Below, in pieces: positions 35,583-41,886 of a stretch of DNA of 64,000 bases (position 1 is its first letter; every line of letters begins with the position of its first letter). The notes beneath the pieces were generated by a model. That model searched no databases. It had not been told where the DNA came from and worked only from the letters and a program-made list of their open reading frames with translations. The position numbers and the translations under genes were made by a program. This DNA comes from Oscillospiraceae bacterium (GTDB lineage: Bacteria; Bacillota; Clostridia; Oscillospirales; Oscillospiraceae), in the NCBI GenBank assembly GCA_022846095.1, contig AP025583.1, positions 1,426,001-1,490,000 on the forward strand, read 5' to 3'.

Positions 35583-36608
35583 GTGAACATCAAGGAGGTG
35601 GCCCGGCAGGCGGGCGTGTCGGTGGCCACGGTCTCCCGCGTGCTCAACCACCCGGAGCTGGTGCAGCCCGAGACCAGGGGGCGGGTGCTCTCGGTCATGG
35701 AGCAGCTCAACTACACCCCCAACTGGTTCGCCCGGGGCCTGAACCTGGGCAAGACCCGTACCATCGCCCTGCTGGTGCCCAACATCGAGCGGGACACCTA
35801 CCAGCACATCTTCTCCGGCGTGGAGACGGTGGCGCTGAAAAAGGGGTATGCCACCTTCCTGTGCAACACCCGGCAGGAGCGGGAGGTGGAGGCCGACTGC
35901 CTGCGCATGGTGCTGGACCGGCGGGTGGACGGGGTGCTGATTTCCGCGCCCCTGTCCGACCGGCGGCTGCTCTCCTCGCTGGGGGGGGCGGGCATCCCCT
36001 ACGTGGGCGTGGGGCGGCTGGACGCGGGGGGCGGGGAGAGCTGCTGCTATATCAACTGGGAGGAGGGGGCCTTCCGGATGGCCGGACACCTGCTGGGCCT
36101 GGGCCACCGCCGCCTGGGGCTGCTGCTGGACCGGGCCGAGCCGGAGGACGCCCGGGGGATCTCCGCCGGGTTCCGCCGGGCCGTGCTGGCGCACGGGGAC
36201 GGGGCGGACGGCCGGGTGCTGCCCGCCGAGGAGAGCGTGCAGGGCGGGCTGGTGGCCGCCCGGAAGCTCTTCCAGCTGGGCGGCCTGCCCGACGCGCTGC
36301 TCTGCGACAGCGACGCGATGGCCTTCGGGGTGCTCAAGGCGGCCCGGGAGCGGGGGCTCTCCATCCCGGAGGACCTGGGCCTGGCCTGCCTCACCGACTC
36401 GCCGCTGTGCTCCATCCTCACCCCCGCCCTCACCGCCCTGGAGCTGCCCGCGGCCCGGCTGGGCATGGTGGCGGCGCGCATGCTCTTCGACCTGATTGAA
36501 AACGAGGAGCTCTCCGAGGCGGTGCCCCAGGAGATCATCCTCCAGCCCAAGCTGAAGATCCGCCGCTCCTGCGGCAACCGGGCGCATATCTCGGAACTCT
36601 ATGACTAA
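35583..36608 (+). CDS. LacI-family transcriptional regulator
   Basis: 341 aa. The N-terminal helix-turn-helix VNIKEVARQAGVSVATVSRVLNHPELV with hinge is canonical, and a periplasmic-binding-protein-like effector domain follows (TIALLVPNIERDTYQHIFSGVE...). The start is GTG at 35583, which gives the family-standard N-terminus. It is divergent from codBA, with two operator-like palindromes between. The effector is likely a pyrimidine or its breakdown product (inference from context). It is followed 19 nt later by the PreA-like gene. Confidence 0.94.
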   Translation: MNIKEVARQAGVSVATVSRVLNHPELVQPETRGRVLSVMEQLNYTPNWFARGLNLGKTRTIALLVPNIERDTYQHIFSGVETVALKKGYATFLCNTRQEREVEADCLRMVLDRRVDGVLISAPLSDRRLLSSLGGAGIPYVGVGRLDAGGGESCCYINWEEGAFRMAGHLLGLGHRRLGLLLDRAEPEDARGISAGFRRAVLAHGDGADGRVLPAEESVQGGLVAARKLFQLGGLPDALLCDSDAMAFGVLKAARERGLSIPEDLGLACLTDSPLCSILTPALTALELPAARLGMVAARMLFDLIENEELSEAVPQEIILQPKLKIRRSCGNRAHISELYD

Positions 36609-36627
36609 GGATAAGGAGGCGGGGGCC

Positions 36628-37740
36628 ATGCCGTTGGACGTGGAGCTCATGGGCCTGAACCTGAAAAACCCCGTGGTGGTGGCCGCGGGCCCCTGGGCGC
36701 GGGACGGCGCGTCCATCCAGCGCTGCGTGGACGCGGGGGCGGCGGCGGTCACCACCGAGACCATCACCCTGGAGGCCAACACCGTGCTCTGCCCCCGGCT
36801 CTACTACGGCGAGGGGCGGCTGTTCAACACCAAGCTCTACTCCGATCTGCACCTGGAGCAGTGGGAGGCCGAGCTGGAGGGGGTGGCGCTGGGGGACTGC
36901 AAGCTCATCGCCAGCATCTGGGCCTCCTCCCCCTCGGAGCTGGCCTACCTGGCCTCCCGGGTGGAGCGCATGGGGGCCCACGCGGTGGAGTTCAGCATCT
37001 CCGCCCCCATCGGTACCCGCAGCCAGAGCATCAACAGCCACCCGGACCACATCCAGGAGTACATCCGGGCGGTCAGGGCGGCGGTGGACATCCCGGTGAT
37101 GGTCAAGCTGTCCTACGAGGCCGCCGTGTCCAACGACTTCACCCGCTCGGTGGAGGAGGCGGGGGCCGCGGCGGTGAGCGCCATCGACGCCCTCAAGGGC
37201 ATCCAGGGGGTGGACCTGGAGGCCCGCCGCACCCGTATGCCCACCTACGGCGGGTACAGCGGCGGCAGCATCCGGCCCGTGGCCCTGGCCGCCACCGCCA
37301 CCCTCAAGCAGTACACCACCCTCCAAATCTGCGCAGTGGGGGGGATCTCCACCTGCGAGCACGCGCTGGAGTTCCTCATGCTGGGCGCCCAGGCGGTGCA
37401 GATCGGCACCGCCGTCCAGCTGGAGGGCTGCGGGGTCATCTCCCGCATCGTCTCCGACCTGGGGGCCTGGCTGGAGCGGCACGGCTACGGCTCGGTGGCC
37501 GAGGTACGGGGGGCGGCGCTGCCCTCCCTCTTCCCCTTTGAGGACATCGAGCCCCAGCCCCTGGCCGCCCGCATGTCCGCCCCCTGCGCCGCGCAGTGCG
37601 GATTGTGCGAGGCGGGGTGCGTCTACGGGGCCATTTCCCGGCAGGAGGGCGGGTACGAGGTGGACGCCGCCAAATGCCGGGGCTGCGGCCTGTGCGCCGA
37701 GCGCTGCCCGGAGGGGCGGATCCGCCTGACCTGGGCCTGA
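36628..37740 (+). CDS. PreA-like dihydropyrimidine dehydrogenase / dihydroorotate-dehydrogenase-family protein
   Basis: 370 aa. An FMN TIM-barrel of the DHOD/DPD family (MPLDVELMGLNLKNPVVVAAGPW, then VKLSY, GGIS, GAQAVQIGTA), followed by a ferredoxin-like tail with two Cys groups (CAAQCGLCEAGC and CRGCGLCAERC). This layout matches the PreA subunit that reduces uracil/thymine. A separate PreT partner is not in the window. The ATG at 36628 has AAGGAGG 8 nt upstream, and the earlier in-frame ATG overlaps lacI without a site. With codBA it suggests cytosine to uracil to dihydrouracil. Substrate is inference. Confidence 0.82.
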   Translation: MPLDVELMGLNLKNPVVVAAGPWARDGASIQRCVDAGAAAVTTETITLEANTVLCPRLYYGEGRLFNTKLYSDLHLEQWEAELEGVALGDCKLIASIWASSPSELAYLASRVERMGAHAVEFSISAPIGTRSQSINSHPDHIQEYIRAVRAAVDIPVMVKLSYEAAVSNDFTRSVEEAGAAAVSAIDALKGIQGVDLEARRTRMPTYGGYSGGSIRPVALAATATLKQYTTLQICAVGGISTCEHALEFLMLGAQAVQIGTAVQLEGCGVISRIVSDLGAWLERHGYGSVAEVRGAALPSLFPFEDIEPQPLAARMSAPCAAQCGLCEAGCVYGAISRQEGGYEVDAAKCRGCGLCAERCPEGRIRLTWA

Positions 37741-37788
37741 GGCCCGGGCGGGAAACCTTAAAACTTCATAAAATTTCAGTTTCTCCCC

Positions 37789-37817
37789 TTTACACTCCGA
37801 AGCATTTCGGTTACAAT
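37789..37817 (+). promoter_or_regulatory. Promoter of ireB
   Basis: TTTACA (37789-37794), 17-nt spacer, TACAAT (37812-37817). Confidence 0.75.
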
Positions 37818-37849
37818 GGGGACAACAAGATTCGGGAGGTGTGCCGGCT

Positions 37850-38098
37850 ATGCAGATGGATTATACGCGCAAGTTCAGCCTGGGCGACGAGAAGGGCGAC
37901 GAGATCAAGGAGATCCTGACCTCCGTCTACAATTCCCTCCAGGAGAAGGGCTACAACCCCATTAACCAGATCGTCGGCTACATCCTCTCCGAGGATCCCA
38001 CCTATATCACCAACTACAACAACGCCCGGGCCCTGATCCGCAAGCTGGACCGGGACGAGCTGCTGCAGGAGCTGGTCAAGCGGTATTTGGCGGACTAA
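37850..38098 (+). CDS. ireB: IreB-family regulatory phosphoprotein (UPF0297)
   Basis: 82 aa. The whole sequence fits the family ([20 protein letters not shown]...[48 protein letters not shown]). In enterococci, IreB is a substrate of the IreK Ser/Thr kinase and affects cephalosporin resistance. In many Firmicutes ireB precedes ruvX. Here it stands alone with its own promoter and terminator. Its last 34 bp recur exactly at 41228-41261, after a blaI/M56 module. The ATG at 37850 sits 8-9 nt after GGGAGG; MDYTRKF two codons later is the alternative start. Confidence 0.93.
   Translation: MQMDYTRKFSLGDEKGDEIKEILTSVYNSLQEKGYNPINQIVGYILSEDPTYITNYNNARALIRKLDRDELLQELVKRYLAD
38064..38097 (+). repeat. 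34-bp direct repeat, left copy (ireB 3' end)
   Basis: The 34 bp up to the ireB stop (starting TGCAGGAGCTGG, ending GGCGGACTA) are identical to 41228-41261. Both copies are followed by an ACGGACCGT...GGTCCGTTTTG terminator. Together they bound the blaI/M56 module. Confidence 0.93.
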
Positions 38099-38112
38099 GC
38101 TATATGGAATAA

Positions 38113-38150
38113 ACGGACCGTCGGCTAAAGCCGGCGGTCCGTTTTGTTTT
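38113..38150 (+). terminator. Terminator after ireB
   Basis: 13-bp stem (38113-38125 / 38130-38142), TAAA loop, TTTTGTTTT tail. Confidence 0.92.
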
Positions 38151-38161
38151 AAGCCTGTGTA

Positions 38162-38190
38162 TTGACAAATGGCCTACAACGCGTTATGAT
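38162..38190 (+). promoter_or_regulatory. Promoter of the blaI/M56 operon
   Basis: Perfect TTGACA (38162-38167), 17-nt spacer, TATGAT (38185-38190). Confidence 0.88.
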
Positions 38191-38211
38191 AAATTAGGCC
38201 TACAGAGCGTT
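38171..38211 (+). promoter_or_regulatory. Tandem BlaI-type operator candidates
   Basis: GGCCTACAACGCGTT (38171-38185) and GGCCTACAGAGCGTT (38197-38211) are direct repeats 26 bp apart. The first covers the spacer and -10, the second the start-site region. The TACA core is typical of BlaI/MecI operators. Confidence 0.7.
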
Positions 38212-38234
38212 GGGATAAGAGGAGCGAGACAGGG

Positions 38235-38615
38235 ATGATTCAGCAGGTATCGGACTCCGAACTGGAGCTGATGAAGATTATCTGGGCGCAGGGCGGCAGT
38301 GCGCTCTATGCCCGGATTATGGACGAACTGGAGGCGGCGGGTAACCACTGGCAGAAAAACACGGTCATTACGCTGCTGTCCCGGCTGGTGGAAAAGGGGC
38401 TGTTAAAGACAAATAAAATCGGCCGACGCAACGAGTATACTGCCGTCGTGGCCGAGACGGATTACCAGGCGGCGCAGACAAAGAGCTTTCTGGATAAACT
38501 CTACGAGGGGGACGCAAAGGGGCTGGTAACCACGCTGATCCAGCGGGAGCTGCTCACGTCGAAGGACTATGAGGAATTGAAGGCCTTTTGGGAAGGTGGC
38601 AGTGGGGACAGATGA
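38235..38615 (+). CDS. BlaI/MecI-family repressor
   Basis: A 126-aa winged-helix repressor: SDSELELMKIIWAQGG at the N-terminus, a recognition helix in NTVITLLSRLVEKGLL, a wing with GRRNEYTAVV, and the C-terminal dimer helices that the membrane protease would cleave. Operator-like direct repeats overlap its own promoter, indicating autorepression. The ATGA overlap couples it to the M56 sensor. The genes in this block are visibly less GC-rich than the flanks, which fits transfer. Confidence 0.93.
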   Translation: MIQQVSDSELELMKIIWAQGGSALYARIMDELEAAGNHWQKNTVITLLSRLVEKGLLKTNKIGRRNEYTAVVAETDYQAAQTKSFLDKLYEGDAKGLVTTLIQRELLTSKDYEELKAFWEGGSGDR

Positions 38616-41212
38616 ACGAGCTGCTGAAAACCGTTTTGTCGCTCTCCCTGTCCGGCTCGCTGCTGATTCTCGTTCTGCTGCTCAGCAAGCAGCTGCTCAG
38701 AAAGCGGATGAGCAGGCGGTGGCAGTATTATATCTGGCTGGTGGTGGTTGCCCGCCTGCTGCTGCCCTTCACGCCGGAGGCGAACCTGATGGGGGCGCTC
38801 TATCAGGGCTTTAACGGAGGGTTGGAGCAGCTGGAGCCTGCTCCGCCCTCCGGCCAGGGCAGCCCCTATCTGCCGGTGGCGGGTACATCCCGGGACGGCC
38901 CAGTGCAAGGCGCTCAGGACCAGCTGAGCACAGGACAGGCGGCGTCGGCAGCCCCCAAACAGGACCCGGGGCATGGCGTGCTTGCGGTGGTCCGGCAAAA
39001 TTTGTGGCTGATCTGGCTGGCGGGAGCGCTGATTCTGCTGGTGCGGAAGTTCACTGCTTATCAGGGCTTTGTGCGGTATGTCAGGGCCGGGTGCGGTGAG
39101 GTTTCGGATACGGCGCTGCTGGACCAGCTGGCGCGGATCACGGAACAGGCCGGAGTTACGAGGCCGGTGGAGCTGTACACAAACAGCATGGTCTACTCCC
39201 CGATGCTGATTGGATTTTTCCGGCCCTGTATCGTAATCCCCTCCGCCGCGCTGTCGGATTCCGATTTCCGGTACACGGTGCTCCACGAGCTGACCCACGA
39301 TAAGCGGCGGGATATGCTCTATAAATGGCTGGTGCAGCTCGCAATTTGCGTGCATTGGTTCAATCCGCTGGTCCATTGGATGGGCCGGGAGGTGGGCCGG
39401 GCCTGTGAGCTCTCCTGCGACGAGGCCATCATCAAGGCCCTTGACCCGGCGGGACGGCGGGCCTATGGAGATACCCTGCTCAACGCGCTGGGTACCGGGG
39501 GCGGCTACCGGGATTCGCTTGCCTCCGTGACGCTGAACGAGAGCGGAGAGCTTATGAAAGAGAGGCTGGACGCAATCATGAATTATAAGAAGCTGTCGGG
39601 GGCGGTTGCCGGCGTGACGCTGGCAATTACTCTGATGATATGCTGCTGTGCCGCCTATGCCGGAGCATACAGCGTACCCACCGCCTCACCGGACGGGGGT
39701 TCCGCCGGTGAGGCGCCGCTTAGTACATTGGGTACCGCCCCGGCGGCGCCCAATGCAAATAACGCCTGTCTCACCATCGATTCATGCAGTATCCAGTATG
39801 AAAACACAAGTTACAGATGGCCGTTTGTGCAGCTGCGTGTGACGAACCACTCGGATAAGACCATCGAAAGCTGTGAAATCGCGCTGCTGGCCTATGACAA
39901 AAACGGACAGCCGCTGGAGCTGTACTGGGACGCCCGGAACGTTGCGGAAAACGGTGAGGTGGGCAGCATCGGTTTTAGCTCAGACGGTACGGACTATGGT
40001 ATCGTGACTGGGATTAAACCATACTCCCCAAAATCCTACCAGTGGCTTACCTCGGGCTGCTATGAAAGCATCGCCCCCGGTAAAACGGGTGAGGCGGACG
40101 GACTGCACCTGTTTGACGGCTGGTGGGATCAGCCCGATCATATACACAAGGTCAGTTTTTTCCTGTCCTGTGCGAAGCAGGTCTCCTTTGAGGACGGAAC
40201 GGTCTGGAATAACCCGGAATATGAGCGATGGATCGCGGACTACGAAGGGGTGCGGATTGCACCGGGCACGGCCGAGGCTTCCGCCGCGCCGAAAACCATC
40301 TCCATTCCCGTTAATATTGGGGCAATTGGCGGCGGCGAATATGTATGGCTGGGTGAGTACGCCCTGACGTATGGCGACGAAATACGTTACGAAGTATCCG
40401 CGCAAACGGGGAAGGGGATGCAGACGGGATTTGCAGCGCTTGGCGAGGACCCACACAACCGGACCTATTTCAGCATCTCCAACAGAGAGCTGGACGGCAT
40501 TCTCAATACCAACGGCGGGTTTACTTTCTTAGATTTCGTACAGCCGGGGCAGTACAAATTGTTTATTCACGCCACCGAGGGTGATTTGACAAATGTGGAG
40601 GGTATGATCACGATTACATCGGCGGAAGCGGATAAAACGGAGGCATCCCACGCCGAGGAGTACAAGGCGTGGGAAATCAAGCTGGTGGATGGCGCGTATT
40701 ATTATCAGAATCAACGTGTGCGGATTTTCATGGATATGAGAGCCAATCAGTCCTTTGAAAACTTCAGCCATGACGAGCAGGGCAGCGTGGATATACGGCT
40801 GACGAGGGACGAGGGCGGCAGTATTGTAAGGGTGGACTACCTTACACAGGAGGAGGCCGACGAGCTGCTCGGTGAGCTGGACGGCGCTAACGTGTATGAG
40901 CCCCTGCAAGACATAAGCCGTTTGGCAAAGGAGGATGTACCCGGCGGCGTTTTAGACGCGATTAACACGTGCGCTGCCGGAAAATGGTATGTCATTGTGG
41001 GAGACGAGTACCAGTATATCTATTACGACGGCGTTCCGCATAACTACGCATGGAGGCCCGACCTGGACCATGGCAATGTGAGTATTGGGATCTACGACAT
41101 CGGAACATCGGCGGGCCGCTACGTACTGCTGGCCGCCCCCAAAGATCTGCAACTGTCAATCAGCTATAACGCAAAACCAGTTACATATACGACATTAGGT
41201 CTGCCGCTGTAA
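38612..41212 (+). CDS. M56-family (BlaR1-like) membrane metalloprotease with atypical sensor domain
   Basis: 866 aa. The N-terminal ~330 residues hold the BlaR1-type membrane part with zinc motif HELTHDKRRD (His225-Glu226...His229), the downstream ligand region ELSCDEAII, and a last membrane segment (VAGVTLAITLMICCCAAYAG). The ~520-aa extracytoplasmic part is not a penicillin-binding domain: I find no SxxK-type active site. Instead it contains beta-rich segments (NNACLTIDSCSIQYENTSYR..., IPVNIGAIGGGEYVWLGEYAL). Signal-induced proteolysis of the adjacent BlaI is the expected mechanism. The inducer is unknown and probably not a beta-lactam. Confidence 0.88.
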   Translation: MNELLKTVLSLSLSGSLLILVLLLSKQLLRKRMSRRWQYYIWLVVVARLLLPFTPEANLMGALYQGFNGGLEQLEPAPPSGQGSPYLPVAGTSRDGPVQGAQDQLSTGQAASAAPKQDPGHGVLAVVRQNLWLIWLAGALILLVRKFTAYQGFVRYVRAGCGEVSDTALLDQLARITEQAGVTRPVELYTNSMVYSPMLIGFFRPCIVIPSAALSDSDFRYTVLHELTHDKRRDMLYKWLVQLAICVHWFNPLVHWMGREVGRACELSCDEAIIKALDPAGRRAYGDTLLNALGTGGGYRDSLASVTLNESGELMKERLDAIMNYKKLSGAVAGVTLAITLMICCCAAYAGAYSVPTASPDGGSAGEAPLSTLGTAPAAPNANNACLTIDSCSIQYENTSYRWPFVQLRVTNHSDKTIESCEIALLAYDKNGQPLELYWDARNVAENGEVGSIGFSSDGTDYGIVTGIKPYSPKSYQWLTSGCYESIAPGKTGEADGLHLFDGWWDQPDHIHKVSFFLSCAKQVSFEDGTVWNNPEYERWIADYEGVRIAPGTAEASAAPKTISIPVNIGAIGGGEYVWLGEYALTYGDEIRYEVSAQTGKGMQTGFAALGEDPHNRTYFSISNRELDGILNTNGGFTFLDFVQPGQYKLFIHATEGDLTNVEGMITITSAEADKTEASHAEEYKAWEIKLVDGAYYYQNQRVRIFMDMRANQSFENFSHDEQGSVDIRLTRDEGGSIVRVDYLTQEEADELLGELDGANVYEPLQDISRLAKEDVPGGVLDAINTCAAGKWYVIVGDEYQYIYYDGVPHNYAWRPDLDHGNVSIGIYDIGTSAGRYVLLAAPKDLQLSISYNAKPVTYTTLGLPL

Positions 41213-41227
41213 CTTAGGTAGACAAAG

Positions 41228-41261
41228 TGCAGGAGCTGGTCAAGCGGTATTTGGCGGACTA
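41228..41261 (+). repeat. 34-bp direct repeat, right copy
   Basis: Exact copy of the ireB 3' end (38064-38097), 15 nt after the M56 stop, with no gene upstream to belong to. Confidence 0.93.
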
Positions 41262-41279
41262 GCGGAAGATACAAATGAG

Positions 41280-41313
41280 ACGGACCGTGGGCGCTTGCCC
41301 ACGGTCCGTTTTG
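41280..41313 (+). terminator. Terminator after the right repeat copy
   Basis: 13-bp stem (41280-41292 / 41297-41309) then TTTTG. It resembles the ireB terminator at 38113 in its outer arm (ACGGACCGT/ACGGTCCGT) but differs inside. Confidence 0.9.
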
Positions 41314-41367
41314 CTGCGCCCGGATAAGGGAGTTGACCCGATCCGGACACTGCGCCCCATCTGTATA

Positions 41368-41396
41368 TTGAGCCGGGGGGCAAAGCGCGGTAGAAT
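41368..41396 (+). promoter_or_regulatory. Promoter of the YhgE operon
   Basis: TTGAGC (41368-41373), 17-nt spacer, TAGAAT (41391-41396). Confidence 0.65.
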
Positions 41397-41430
41397 ACAA
41401 TCCGATTCCATAAAAGAGAGGGGCTGCGCC

Positions 41431-41886
41431 GTGGAGCGGATCGCGCGCTTTATCGAGGAGCACTTTAGACAGTACGGCGGCGGGGAGGAGGCCAGGATGG
41501 CCCGGGCCGCGGCCATGGAGAAGATGAAGGCCTCCTACGAGGCCTACCGGGCCCGGGATATGGGCATGGAGGAGGCGGAGCTGCGGGCCCTGGTGGACTA
41601 CGGCGCGGAGGAGGGGGCCCGGCTGGAGGTGCTCCACGCCCGGATCCGCCTGTCCTACGCCAAATTCCGGCGGCGCTACCCCTGGATGATCCGCCTGGGC
41701 GTGGCCGGGCTGGTGGTGCTGCCGCCCCTGGCGGCCCGCCTGTTCCGGGACGTGAACGGCAGGGCGGAGGCCCTGGCGGCGTGGACGGTGGCCGTCATCG
41801 CCATGGTGGCCTACGTGATTACAGTGGAGTACATCGACTACCGGTACCAAAAGCTGCTCTACGGGGACGAGGGGGAGAAGAAATGA
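41431..41886 (+). CDS. Small membrane protein preceding YhgE
   Basis: 151 aa. The amphipathic, charged N-half (IARFIEEHFRQYGGGEEARMARAAAMEKMKASYEAYRARDMGMEEAELRALV) resembles a DUF1700/HAAS-like helical domain. Two membrane segments follow (IRLGVAGLVVLPPLAARL; AWTVAVIAMVAYVITVEYI) and a short basic tail. I do not recognise a named family. The GTG at 41431 is chosen for the GAGAGGGG site; the frame is open upstream through the terminator. The ATGA overlap ties it to the YhgE gene, suggesting a partner subunit. Confidence 0.72.
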   Translation: MERIARFIEEHFRQYGGGEEARMARAAAMEKMKASYEAYRARDMGMEEAELRALVDYGAEEGARLEVLHARIRLSYAKFRRRYPWMIRLGVAGLVVLPPLAARLFRDVNGRAEALAAWTVAVIAMVAYVITVEYIDYRYQKLLYGDEGEKK

